Shown piece after piece: positions 1 to 7,620 of a DNA stretch of 17,923 nucleotides. Under the pieces are notes generated by a model that was given only the letters and a program-made list of their open reading frames with translations, was not told where the DNA came from and did no database searches. A program made the position numbers and the translations under genes. This DNA is from Candidatus Nanopelagicaceae bacterium. Its GTDB lineage: Bacteria; Actinomycetota; Actinomycetes; Nanopelagicales; Nanopelagicaceae. Each line of letters begins with the position of its first letter. Positions within the stretch are counted from its first letter, which is position 1. Location of the stretch: NCBI GenBank assembly GCA_947440735.1, contig CANESA010000004.1:1-17923 (forward strand), in the 5' to 3' direction.

Positions 1-1
1 G

Positions 2-3000
2 ACCCTAGAAGATTTCCAAGGGCATGAAGGTTGCAACGAAATCTTGAACGTGTCACGTCCAGATGTCGTCCGATCGGTACACGATGCCTACTTAGCGGTC
101 GGTGTCGATGCGATCGAAACAAATACTTTTGGTGCCAACTGGGCGAATTTGGCAGAGTACGGAATCGAAGATCGCATTTACGAGCTTGCATACGCCGGCG
201 GGGTTATTGCTCGTGAAGCAGCAGATGCATTCTCGACGCCAGAAAAGCCTAGATTCGTTCTGGGTTCTCTAGGGCCTGGAACTAAATTACCTAGCCTTGG
301 ACATACAACGTATCAACATCTACGTGATGCCTATGAAATTGCATCGCAAGGGCTGGTTGATTCCGGCGCAGATGCACTTCTGATTGAAACTACCCAAGAT
401 TTGCTTCAAGCAAAGGCTGCAGTAAATGGAGCTCGTGCAGCAATCGATAAGAGCGACCGCGATGTGATTTTGATTGCTCAAGTAACAGTTGAAACAACCG
501 GCACGATGCTTCTGGGCTCTGAAATAGGCGCAGCATTGAACGCACTCGAACCTTTAAATATCGATCTCATTGGATTGAACTGTGCAACGGGGCCTACCGA
601 GATGTCAGAACATTTACGTTATCTCAGCAAGAATGCACGGTGCGCTATATCTGTAATGCCTAATGCTGGCTTGCCACAACTTGGACCAAAGGGTGCAACG
701 TATCCACTTGGTCCTGATGCTCTTGCTCAGGCTCTCGCTACCTTCGTTGATGATTACAAGATCACGCTGATTGGTGGCTGTTGTGGAACGACGCCTGCAC
801 ATATGGCGGCAGTCGTCGCGCGCTTAGATCGTAAACAGGTGAGCGCGCGCACTTCCCATGCCGATCCCGGCGCATCATCGCTCTACCAATACGTACCGTT
901 TAGACAAGATAACGCCTTCCTTGCAATTGGTGAGCGAACAAATGCCAATGGCTCTCGTGCCTTCCGCGATGCTCTGATTTCAGAAGATTGGGAAGCATGT
1001 GTAGAGATTGCTCGCGATCAAATTCGCGATGGCGCACACGTACTTGATCTCTCGATCGATTATGTCGGACGAGATGGTGTTGCCGATATGCGTGAAATCG
1101 CAGGACGTTTTGCAACCTCTTCGACGTTGCCGATCATGTTGGATTCGACTGAACCTCCCGTTTTGCAAGCAGGGCTAGAGCAATTGGGCGGGCGTTGCAT
1201 TATCAACTCAGTCAATTACGAAGATGGTGACGGACCTAAATCACGCTTTGCTCGGATCATGCCTTTGGTTGTCGAACATGGTGCATCGGTAGTAGCGCTG
1301 ACCATTGATGAAGAGGGTCAGGCACGAACAGCCGAGTGGAAGTTACGTGTAGCGCGGAGATTGATTACAGATCTTGTCGATACCTGGGGGATGGCTGTCG
1401 GAGATATTTTGATCGATACTCTGACATTTCCCATTGCAACTGGACAAGAAGAGACCCGTCGTGACGGATTAGAAACTATCAACGCTATCCGCGCACTTAA
1501 ATCAGAGTATCCAGAAGTCCAGACAACGCTGGGTGTCAGTAACGTTTCCTTTGGCCTTAACCCTGCAGCGCGTGTTGTTCTCAACTCAGTATTCCTTCAT
1601 GAATGCGTTGCAGCAGGGCTAGATTCAGCGATCGTTCATCCTTCAAAGATCATGCCACTTGCTCGAATTGATGAGGCGCAACGTAAAGTCGCCCTTGATC
1701 TCATTTACGATCGTCGTGAGTACTCGGGCGAAGATCTCACTTATGATCCACTGACCGCTTATCTGCAACTCTTCGAAGGTGTAGAACTAGCGGCATCACG
1801 AAATGTACGTGCAGCAGAGCTGGCGGCGCTTCCACTCGAGGAGCGTCTACAACGCAGAATTATCGACGGTGAGAAGGTTGGTCTGACAGAAGATCTCGAT
1901 CTCGCAATGAAAACCGGAATAGCCCCACTTGGAATCATTAATGATCATCTCCTAGAAGGAATGAAGATTGTTGGAGAGCTCTTCGGAAAAGGTGAGATGC
2001 AGCTGCCATTCGTACTGCAATCAGCTGAAGTGATGAAGACTGCTGTTGCCTATCTTGAGCCTCATATGGAGAAGCTCGATGATGAGGGTCGTGGTTCTAT
2101 TCTGCTTGCAACGGTCAAGGGAGATGTACACGACATCGGTAAGAACCTTGTCGATATTATCCTTTCGAACAATGGATATCGAGTTGTCAATATTGGAATC
2201 AAACAGACGATCAATCAGATTATTGATGCCGCTCAGGAATCTGATGTCGATGCTATTGGAATGTCCGGCCTGCTTGTTAAGTCGACAGTGATCATGCGCG
2301 AGAATCTCCAAGAGCTCACCTCTCGAGGCCTTGATCAAAAGTGGCCGGTAATTCTTGGCGGGGCCGCACTCACACGTGCATTCGTTGAAGTTGATTTAGC
2401 GAATGAATTTTCAGGCGAAGTCCGTTATGCGCGAGATGCCTTTGAAGGTCTCCACTTGATGGATGCAATCATGGGTGTGAAGAAGGGTGTTCCGGGGGCT
2501 GCTCTACCTGCCCTGCGAGAACGAAAAGTAAAGGCTGTAGTTAAACCAGTTTCTGATGAGCCAGCAGATACACGTCGTAGCGATGTTGCAATTGATATTG
2601 ATATTCCGAAACCACCGTTCTTTGGTTCACGTATCGTTAAAGGAATTCCTTTAGCTGATTACGTAGAGATGCTCGATGAACGTGCTCTCTTCGTTGGTCA
2701 ATGGGGTCTCAAGGGAAATCGCGGTGAATTCGAAGCGATGGTGGAGAGCGAAGGTCGTCCGCGGCTTCGCGCTCTACTTAACCAGGTGCAATCGCAAGGA
2801 TGGCTCAATGCCGCCGTGGTCTATGGGTATTTCCCTTGCGTCAGTGAAGGAAATGATCTCGTTGTTCTCCACCATGAGGGAGCAAACGAAGGCAAAGAGC
2901 GCGTTCGATTCTCATTCCCACGCCAATCTCGAGATCGCAGACTCTGTATCTCAGATTTCTTCGCCTCTCGTGAATCCGGCAAAGTGGATGTGGTCTCTTT

Positions 3001-3397
3001 CCATGTCGTCACTATGGGAAGCGTGGTTTCAGATGCTGCCGCCAAACTCTTTGCAGAGAATAAGTATCGCGAATATATGGAGCTCCATGGTTTATCGGTC
3101 CAACTTACCGAGGCACTTGCTGAGCATTGGCATGCACGTATTCGTGAAGAGATGAGCGTTCGAAACTTGGATGCGCCAGATCTAGCTGGAATTCTCGATC
3201 AGGGTTATCGCGGTTCTCGATACTCATACGGATATCCAGCTTGTCCGGATATCGAGCAACAGATCCAGCTCTGTGAACTTCTTGAACCAGGACGCATCGG
3301 CGTTGAATTATCAGAAGAATTCCAACTTCATCCCGAGCAGTCGACATCAGCGATTATCGTTCACCACCCCGAAGCAAAGTATTTCAACGCGAACTAA
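2..3397 (+). CDS. metH: Cobalamin-dependent methionine synthase, 5'-truncated
   Basis: MetH moves a methyl group from 5-methyltetrahydrofolate through protein-bound cobalamin to homocysteine, giving methionine and tetrahydrofolate in the cytosol. The frame is open from base 2 and reads LEDFQGHEGCNEILNVSRPD, which is conserved MetH sequence, so the true start lies upstream and roughly 25-40 residues are missing. A TTG at 44 is only an internal codon. Counting visible residues, the homocysteine domain has zinc ligands Cys194, Cys260 and Cys261. The folate domain starts near 308 (GERTN, 310-314). The cobalamin cap lies near 650-690. The B12 motif DVHDIG (708-713) has axial His710. The C-terminal reactivation domain ends with RGSRYSYGYPACPD (1070-1083). 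All four modules are present, with 1131 residues visible. No upstream cobalamin riboswitch can be assessed because the 5' region is outside the window. Identity is secure. Confidence 0.97.
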   Translation, partial: TLEDFQGHEGCNEILNVSRPDVVRSVHDAYLAVGVDAIETNTFGANWANLAEYGIEDRIYELAYAGGVIAREAADAFSTPEKPRFVLGSLGPGTKLPSLGHTTYQHLRDAYEIASQGLVDSGADALLIETTQDLLQAKAAVNGARAAIDKSDRDVILIAQVTVETTGTMLLGSEIGAALNALEPLNIDLIGLNCATGPTEMSEHLRYLSKNARCAISVMPNAGLPQLGPKGATYPLGPDALAQALATFVDDYKITLIGGCCGTTPAHMAAVVARLDRKQVSARTSHADPGASSLYQYVPFRQDNAFLAIGERTNANGSRAFRDALISEDWEACVEIARDQIRDGAHVLDLSIDYVGRDGVADMREIAGRFATSSTLPIMLDSTEPPVLQAGLEQLGGRCIINSVNYEDGDGPKSRFARIMPLVVEHGASVVALTIDEEGQARTAEWKLRVARRLITDLVDTWGMAVGDILIDTLTFPIATGQEETRRDGLETINAIRALKSEYPEVQTTLGVSNVSFGLNPAARVVLNSVFLHECVAAGLDSAIVHPSKIMPLARIDEAQRKVALDLIYDRREYSGEDLTYDPLTAYLQLFEGVELAASRNVRAAELAALPLEERLQRRIIDGEKVGLTEDLDLAMKTGIAPLGIINDHLLEGMKIVGELFGKGEMQLPFVLQSAEVMKTAVAYLEPHMEKLDDEGRGSILLATVKGDVHDIGKNLVDIILSNNGYRVVNIGIKQTINQIIDAAQESDVDAIGMSGLLVKSTVIMRENLQELTSRGLDQKWPVILGGAALTRAFVEVDLANEFSGEVRYARDAFEGLHLMDAIMGVKKGVPGAALPALRERKVKAVVKPVSDEPADTRRSDVAIDIDIPKPPFFGSRIVKGIPLADYVEMLDERALFVGQWGLKGNRGEFEAMVESEGRPRLRALLNQVQSQGWLNAAVVYGYFPCVSEGNDLVVLHHEGANEGKERVRFSFPRQSRDRRLCISDFFASRESGKVDVVSFHVVTMGSVVSDAAAKLFAENKYREYMELHGLSVQLTEALAEHWHARIREEMSVRNLDAPDLAGILDQGYRGSRYSYGYPACPDIEQQIQLCELLEPGRIGVELSEEFQLHPEQSTSAIIVHHPEAKYFNAN

Positions 3398-3404
3398 TGT
3401 ATTA

Positions 3405-4055
3405 ATGACTTTCTCTGCCGCTTTCTTTGATATGGATGGGCTCTTTCTAGACTCAGAACCACAATGGCATCTATCGCAACAAGAGATTTGTGCTCGTTAC
3501 TCATACTCGTGGGATGACGATGATCAGCGAATCTGCATCGGTGGACCACTTTCGCGGGTGGGGGATTACATCTCAGATATTTGCGCTCACGATATGACGG
3601 GGCCGCAAGTAGTGCAGGAGCTCACAGAGATGATGCTCGTGAAACTTTCGACAACGGCGATACTCATGCCTGGTGCATTTGATGCAGTGGAGCGCGTGCG
3701 TCAGGTAATGCCAGTTGCGTTGGTCAGTGCGAGTCCGCGAATTCTGATGGATGCTGCTCTGACAACACTTCCACAGGACTTCTTCCAATTTAGTATTAGC
3801 GCTGATGATGTAACGCGGACGAAGCCATTTCCTGATCCATATATTGAAGCGGCCAAACGTATGGGTGTGGCTACAAGTTCATGTGTGGTCTTTGAAGATT
3901 CTCTCACCGGTATCGCATCAGCTAAATCTGCGGGATGTGCCGTGGTAGCTGTCCCGCATTATGTAGATGTAGCTCTCGCCCCAAAGGTCCGAGTCGTTTC
4001 ATCTCTTGAAGAAGTATCTCTAGAGTTTCTTGGGCAGTTCTATTCCGCGATTTAG
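3405..4055 (+). CDS. HAD-family sugar-phosphate-type phosphatase
   Basis: This is a 216-residue haloacid dehalogenase hydrolase of the beta-phosphoglucomutase/hexitol-phosphatase-like subfamily. These enzymes hydrolyse small phosphomonoesters in the cytosol through a phospho-aspartate intermediate; the substrate cannot be read from sequence. Motif I is FFDMDGLFLDSEPQW, with nucleophile Asp9 and acid/base Asp11, and the cap domain follows. Motif II is ALVSAS (Ser108 or Ser110), motif III is Lys140 in TRTKPFPDP, and motif IV is VVFEDS (Glu164, Asp165). I chose the ATG at 3405 because it places motif I at residue 6, as is usual; the frame stays open further upstream but there overlaps metH and encodes nothing family-like. 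It starts 7 bases after metH with no clear ribosome binding site, suggesting cotranscription and coupling. Its stop overlaps the stop of the opposing nuclease gene by 4 bases. Confidence 0.88.
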   Translation: MTFSAAFFDMDGLFLDSEPQWHLSQQEICARYSYSWDDDDQRICIGGPLSRVGDYISDICAHDMTGPQVVQELTEMMLVKLSTTAILMPGAFDAVERVRQVMPVALVSASPRILMDAALTTLPQDFFQFSISADDVTRTKPFPDPYIEAAKRMGVATSSCVVFEDSLTGIASAKSAGCAVVAVPHYVDVALAPKVRVVSSLEEVSLEFLGQFYSAI

Positions 4056-4816
4056 TTATGCGCTGGACAGATAATCTTAAAGAAGCACCAATCACAGAGG
4101 CGGCTCGCCTTCGGTGGAAAATGATCTTTCTCAATCGCTTCGATAATTTCATCTGCAATCTGTAAAAGCTTCTTTTCGGTAGAGAGAAGTTCAGCCTCTG
4201 TGGGGGAGCTCTTCACGCTTCGCGCATCCCCTAAATAGTGGAGAACAAGTAAGGCTGGTATTACTCCATGTAAGCGCCAGTACAAGAAAGCATAGACGCG
4301 TAGCTGAAAGAGAGCTTTCTCTTCCCAACCCGCCTTAGGTGATTTTCCACTCTTGTAATCAACGATTCTCACTTGACCTGTCGGTGCAACATCGATGCGA
4401 TCGACGTATCCATGGAGATACACCTGCGGATTGAGATCTTGTTCAAGATGCATCTCACGGTGGGTGGCTTCGAACGTCTCTGGCTTTTCAAGTACAAAAT
4501 AATTTTTGAGAAGTGCGCTGACGCGATCAAACCATTCCTTCTCATTCGTAACGAGTTCGGCGAGACCAGGTTTTTCAGAGAGTTGAATTCGCCAGCGTTC
4601 AGGAGCCATCTCAACTGCAGCTGCGTGGTTTCTCTCCGCAGGGTGAAGATCAAAGAGATCTTCCAAGATCGTATGAATCAATGTGCCGCGTTCGGCATCG
4701 ATACTTGGGGGTTCAGGAAGTTGCTCAATAACTCTGTACTTGTAGAGTCGTGGACAGTTATTAAATTCGCTCATTCGGCTTGGGGAGAGGCGAATATGGG
4801 TCACATCAGAGACCAT
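4052..4816 (-). CDS. RecB-family PD-(D/E)XK nuclease with predicted Fe-S cluster
   Basis: This 254-residue single-domain nuclease resembles the stand-alone RecB-family exonucleases of actinobacteria. It starts with LSPSRMSEFNNCPRLYKYR. RGTLIH (43-48) carries the motif-I histidine, His48. GYVDRID (137-142) and IVDYKSGK (151-158) supply Asp139, Asp153 and Lys155 of the PD-(D/E)XK core, and QLRVYA (171-176) is the RecB-type motif IV. Cys21, Cys241, Cys244 and Cys250 form the C...CxxC...C pattern that holds a 4Fe-4S cluster in AddB and Cas4 nucleases. No helicase domain is fused or adjacent, and no cas genes are nearby, so a role in DNA end processing or repair is inferred. ATG 4816 is used as the start. 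GTG 4804 is a serious alternative, since it sits 7 bases after a -10-like hexamer and the ATG has no well-placed Shine-Dalgarno. Confidence 0.88.
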   Translation of the reverse strand: MVSDVTHIRLSPSRMSEFNNCPRLYKYRVIEQLPEPPSIDAERGTLIHTILEDLFDLHPAERNHAAAVEMAPERWRIQLSEKPGLAELVTNEKEWFDRVSALLKNYFVLEKPETFEATHREMHLEQDLNPQVYLHGYVDRIDVAPTGQVRIVDYKSGKSPKAGWEEKALFQLRVYAFLYWRLHGVIPALLVLHYLGDARSVKSSPTEAELLSTEKKLLQIADEIIEAIEKDHFPPKASRLCDWCFFKIICPAHN

Positions 4817-4817
4817 A
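4812..4817 (-). promoter_or_regulatory. Candidate -10 element for the RecB-like gene
   Basis: On the minus strand the hexamer TATGGT fits the actinobacterial -10 pattern TAnnnT and is followed, after 7 bases, by an in-frame GTG at 4804. That geometry would make a leaderless mRNA starting at the GTG. No -35 match is evident. The hexamer overlaps the ATG at 4816, so the ATG start and this promoter exclude each other. Weak single-hexamer evidence. Confidence 0.3.
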
Positions 4818-4843
4818 CCGCTACCGAAGAGAGTTTCCTCGCC

Positions 4844-4849
4844 TAAGAT
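4844..4849 (+). promoter_or_regulatory. Candidate -10 element giving a leaderless trmI transcript
   Basis: TAAGAT matches the TAnnnT form of actinobacterial -10 boxes and ends 6 bases before the GTG start of trmI at 4856. Transcription would then begin at or next to the start codon, the usual layout of leaderless genes in actinobacteria. No Shine-Dalgarno precedes the GTG, and the 39-base divergent gap leaves little room for another promoter. No good -35 is visible. Confidence 0.5.
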
Positions 4850-4855
4850 AGCGTC

Positions 4856-5740
4856 GTGTCCATAACTCCCGAGAGCGCAATTCCTGGCGCTAGAACACCT
4901 GGCTACTTCGCAGCTGGTGATCGCATTCAACTCACCGATCCCAAGGGCAAGCTCTATAGCTTTACCATCACACCAGGCAAAGAGTGGCATACACATAAAG
5001 GGTGGATTGTTCACGACGAACTGATTGGACTACCAGAAGGATCCGTAGTTTCGACGACTGCAGGGTTAAAGTTCACGGCCTTTATTCCCTTGCTCTCTGA
5101 TTTCGTTCTCTCCATGCCCCGTGGTGCCACGATTGTCTATCCTAAAGATGCGGCGATGATTATTGGAGTTGCTGATGTCTATCCCGGAGCTCACGTTCTC
5201 GAAGCCGGTGTTGGAAGTGGTGCACTCTCGCTCTCGATTTTAAGAGCGATCGGGTCAGAGGGCACACTTGATTCTTTTGAAAGACGCGAAGATTTCGCAG
5301 AGATAGCGCGCTCAAATGTTTCAAACTATTTTGGTGTGTTGCCTCAGCAATGGTCACTCACGATTGGGTCAGTTCAAGATGTTTCTGGAGAAAAGATGTA
5401 TGACAGAGTGATTCTCGACATGCTCGCTCCTTGGGAGTGTGTTGAAATGGCGGCAAGAGTCTTGCGCCCAGGGGGAGTCTTCCTTGCATACGTTGCAACG
5501 ACAACGCAGTTATCTGCAACAGCAGAGGCTCTAAAAAATGATAGCCACTTCACTGAACCAGAAAGCTCTGAAACGATTGTTCGTGGATGGCACCATGAAG
5601 GACTCGCGGTAAGGCCACAACAGAGAATGATTGGCCATACAGGTTTTCTGATTCAGAGTCGACGGATGGCTCCAGGCGTAGAAGTTCTTGCTCGTCGCCG
5701 ACGTCCAGCAAAAGGTGCTTACGGTGTCGCGGAAGAGTGA
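4856..5740 (+). CDS. trmI: tRNA (adenine(58)-N(1))-methyltransferase TrmI
   Basis: TrmI uses S-adenosylmethionine to make m1A58 in the T-loop of tRNA, which stabilises tRNA. The 294-residue product has the actinobacterial layout. An N-terminal beta-rich domain (about 15-90) contains AAGDRIQLTDPKGKLYSF and HTHKGWIVHDELIGLPEGS. The linker SMPRGATIVYPKDAA (86-100) leads into a Rossmann domain with SAM motif VLEAGVGSGALS (114-125). ILDMLAPWE (186-194) holds the catalytic-type Asp188. The C-terminal tail RRRPAKGAYG is also typical of the family. GTG 4856 is chosen because it fits the start seen in relatives and sits 6 bases after a -10-like TAAGAT. It is divergent from the RecB-like gene and its last 17 bases overlap pafB. 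In most actinobacteria the next genes would encode the proteasomal ATPase and Dop; here pafB follows directly. Confidence 0.94.
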   Translation: MSITPESAIPGARTPGYFAAGDRIQLTDPKGKLYSFTITPGKEWHTHKGWIVHDELIGLPEGSVVSTTAGLKFTAFIPLLSDFVLSMPRGATIVYPKDAAMIIGVADVYPGAHVLEAGVGSGALSLSILRAIGSEGTLDSFERREDFAEIARSNVSNYFGVLPQQWSLTIGSVQDVSGEKMYDRVILDMLAPWECVEMAARVLRPGGVFLAYVATTTQLSATAEALKNDSHFTEPESSETIVRGWHHEGLAVRPQQRMIGHTGFLIQSRRMAPGVEVLARRRRPAKGAYGVAEE

Positions 5741-6656
5741 GCGACTTGTTAATTTAACTATCGCTCTCCTTGCCACAAAGAGATACCTTACAAAGAGCGA
5801 GATTTTTCGTACCGTAGAGGGATATGAGGGCGCGCCGGAGGCGATGGAGCGGATGTTTGAACGCGATAAAGATGATCTCCGCAGTCTTGGAATAGCTATT
5901 GAACTTGGAACCTTCGATCCAATCTTTGAGGATGAGGCTGGGTACCGGATTACTCCATCGAGTTATCAACTTGATCTTGGTGAGTTAGATGGCACCGATG
6001 TCGCTCTTCTCTCTCTCGCAGCATCAGCCTGGTCAGGAGCGGCGCTGGAGAAGGAATCAACATCTGCTCTCGTCAAGCTTGCGTCGATGGGTATTGATTC
6101 AGATTCAGATGCGCTTTCATTACTCACGCCCTTAGTAAGTGCTACCAATGAGAATTTCGCCCTCGTCACCGACGCCATTATTCGTAGATGCGAGATCGAA
6201 TTTGAGTATGTAGGTGCCGATCTTTCGAAACAAGCACGCAGGATTGCACCGTATTCAATGCGCGGTCAATCCGGGTCTTGGTACCTCGTGGGACTCGATC
6301 GCGAGAAGGATTCGTTACGTACTTTTCGACTTGATCGAATCTCTTCCGAGGTGAAGGTTGGAAAGAAGGCGAACGCTTTCGATATTCCTGATCAATTGGC
6401 TAGTGATAGTGACAACGAAGCAATGGAATTTGCCCTACTTCGCATACGAAAAAGTCGCGGTCACCAACTGCGCTCCTTAGCTACTCTCATTGAACCGGGG
6501 GAGGAGTGGGATGAGATTTCCCTTCCTATCGTCGATGCTTCTTGGCTTCTGCGGGTTATTTTGTGGCACCGAGATGATGTCATAGCTTTAGGGCCTTCTG
6601 CTCTGAGAAAAAGCGTCATCGATTCACTCAGCGAACTGCGCGTGCTTCATGGCTAA
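5724..6656 (+). CDS. pafB: WYL-domain transcriptional regulator PafB
   Basis: PafB pairs with PafC to form PafBC, shown in mycobacteria to activate the LexA/RecA-independent DNA-damage response; the name reflects old linkage to pafA. The 310-residue product starts SRKSERLVNLTIALLATKRY, the typical PafB N terminus, and has a winged-helix DNA-binding domain (about 1-75, including RDKDDLRSLGI). A helical middle follows. The WYL domain contains GSWYLVGLD (184-192, Trp186-Tyr187-Leu188) and FRLDRI (201-206), followed by a WCX-like C-terminal extension. GTG 5724 is chosen because it matches the family N terminus and is preceded by AAAAGG at 5710-5715, 8 bases upstream. It overlaps trmI by 17 bases and pafC by 8, so PafB and PafC should be made together. 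No neighbouring pafA, pup or proteasome genes exist in this window. Confidence 0.92.
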   Translation: MSRKSERLVNLTIALLATKRYLTKSEIFRTVEGYEGAPEAMERMFERDKDDLRSLGIAIELGTFDPIFEDEAGYRITPSSYQLDLGELDGTDVALLSLAASAWSGAALEKESTSALVKLASMGIDSDSDALSLLTPLVSATNENFALVTDAIIRRCEIEFEYVGADLSKQARRIAPYSMRGQSGSWYLVGLDREKDSLRTFRLDRISSEVKVGKKANAFDIPDQLASDSDNEAMEFALLRIRKSRGHQLRSLATLIEPGEEWDEISLPIVDASWLLRVILWHRDDVIALGPSALRKSVIDSLSELRVLHG

Positions 6657-7563
6657 ATCAACGGTTACTCCTCTTGAACAGACTGCCCGATTACTTGATT
6701 TGGTACCGTTCCTACTCTCACATCAAGGAATATCTCTGATCGATCTTGCAAAACATTTCAAGGTGGATAGTGATGTAATGATTGACGATCTCAATACACT
6801 CTGGATGTGTGGACTTCCTGGATATACGCCGCTGGAACTGATCGATCTCGCCTTTGATTCAGGATTTGTAACGATTCGCAACGCAGCACCTTTGGCATAT
6901 GTACGCACGATGTCCAGTGCTGAAATAGTCTCATTGGCCTTAGGGCTAGATCTCTTACGTGAGAATACTGAACAACTCGGTGCCGAACACAATGATCGCA
7001 TCGATAGACTTGCGAAGAAGTTACGAGATCAGATCGGTGTTCACATCTCAATCGCTTCAAGCCCAACTACCGCACATAGATCGATAATTTCGGCATCGAT
7101 TGCTAGACGTGTTCCGGTTGAGATGACTTACTACTCATCTAGTTCTGATGAAGAGACAAAGCGGATAGTTACTGCCTACGATTTCTTTAGTGAAAATGAT
7201 GTTGAGTATTTCCAGGGTTACTGTCATAGCTCAAAGGGGATGAGGATGTTCCGGATAGATCGAATAGTCGCTCTCTCCCTCGCGGAATCCTTAGATGTGA
7301 TTCCGGATGTGCAGATGAAGAAGAATGAGAGTATCCGCGTCGGGGCAACTGTGAGGGCTCTGGATCGTGCGAGTGCTGAGGCCTTTGGCCTCGCCTTCGC
7401 CGACCTTCGACTCGGGGGCAGCGTCTCTCTCCAGGCATTCTCACCAGAGTGGCTCATTCGCTCGATTATGGCGTCGGCAGGCTCATTAGTGGTTGAAGAA
7501 CCGCTGGAAATCACGCTAGCGATCCGCCAAAGTATCGACTCAACCATGGCCCTATACGAATAG
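6649..7563 (+). CDS. pafC: WYL-domain transcriptional regulator PafC
   Basis: PafC is the second half of the PafBC activator. The 304-residue product has an N-terminal HTH-like domain (about 8-75; RLLDLVPFLLSHQGISLIDL, then CGLPGYTPLELIDL, a typical PafC segment). A helical linker leads to a WYL-type domain (about 145-215) ending in FRIDRI (201-206), and a C-terminal extension follows (about 225-300). Where PafB has GSWYLVGLD, this protein has DVEYFQGYC, so the tryptophan and leucine of the name motif are replaced. The FRxDRI part that normally faces the same pocket is kept. ATG 6649 lies inside the end of pafB (overlap ATGGCTAA), without its own ribosome binding site, which suggests translational coupling. 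The gene is followed by a 57-base gap with two inverted repeats before tatA. Confidence 0.9.
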   Translation: MAKSTVTPLEQTARLLDLVPFLLSHQGISLIDLAKHFKVDSDVMIDDLNTLWMCGLPGYTPLELIDLAFDSGFVTIRNAAPLAYVRTMSSAEIVSLALGLDLLRENTEQLGAEHNDRIDRLAKKLRDQIGVHISIASSPTTAHRSIISASIARRVPVEMTYYSSSSDEETKRIVTAYDFFSENDVEYFQGYCHSSKGMRMFRIDRIVALSLAESLDVIPDVQMKKNESIRVGATVRALDRASAEAFGLAFADLRLGGSVSLQAFSPEWLIRSIMASAGSLVVEEPLEITLAIRQSIDSTMALYE

Positions 7564-7565
7564 GG
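7550..7565. repeat. Perfect inverted repeat across the pafC stop codon
   Basis: CCCTAT-ACGA-ATAGGG is a perfect 6-base-pair inverted repeat with a 4-base loop, and the pafC stop codon (7561-7563) is inside the right arm. No U-run follows, so it is not a standard intrinsic terminator. It could be an RNA hairpin or a small operator. Only the symmetry is directly seen; function is unknown. Confidence 0.5.
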
Positions 7566-7583
7566 TGCGATAGCCTTAACCAT

Positions 7584-7601
7584 CAGTTGCAGGCGCAACT
7601 G
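7584..7601. repeat. Perfect inverted repeat upstream of tatA
   Basis: CAGTTGC-AGGC-GCAACTG is a perfect 7-base-pair inverted repeat with a 4-base loop, ending 7 bases before the tatA Shine-Dalgarno. No U-tract follows, so termination is unlikely. TAGCCT at 7571-7576 could be a -10 whose transcript would begin almost exactly at this hairpin, making it a 5'-end mRNA stabiliser. A regulator-binding palindrome is the other reading. Function is inferred only. Confidence 0.55.
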
Positions 7602-7608
7602 CGCCATG

Positions 7609-7614
7609 AAGGAG
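7609..7614 (+). promoter_or_regulatory. Shine-Dalgarno deciding the tatA start
   Basis: AAGGAG ends 6 bases before the GTG at 7621, ideal spacing. It lies inside the alternative longer frame that begins with ATG 7606, and so argues that the GTG is the real start of tatA. Confidence 0.75.
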
Positions 7615-7620
7615 AGTCTC

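Noticed and set aside
44..3397. A shorter metH starting at the TTG at 44
   Set aside because: Conserved MetH residues (LEDFQGHEGCNEIL) are encoded upstream of it in the same frame to the window edge, so the gene is cut by the edge rather than starting there.
3273..3404. N-terminal extension of the HAD phosphatase from ATG 3273
   Set aside because: It would overlap metH by 125 bases, has no HAD-like content, and pushes catalytic motif I to about residue 50; ATG 3405 gives the normal position.
4052..4816. Cas4 and a CRISPR-linked locus
   Set aside because: The four-cysteine nuclease pattern is shared by AddB and stand-alone RecB-family exonucleases; there is no repeat array or any cas gene, and the sequence fits the actinobacterial stand-alone family.
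4373..4846. 157-codon open frame antisense to the RecB-like gene
   Set aside because: It lies entirely opposite a gene with clear nuclease motifs and its translation shows no domain or family pattern.
4817..5014. N-terminal extension of the RecB-like nuclease to 5014
   Set aside because: The extra 66 residues lie antisense to trmI, look like out-of-frame sequence and precede the conserved start LSPSRMSEF of the family.
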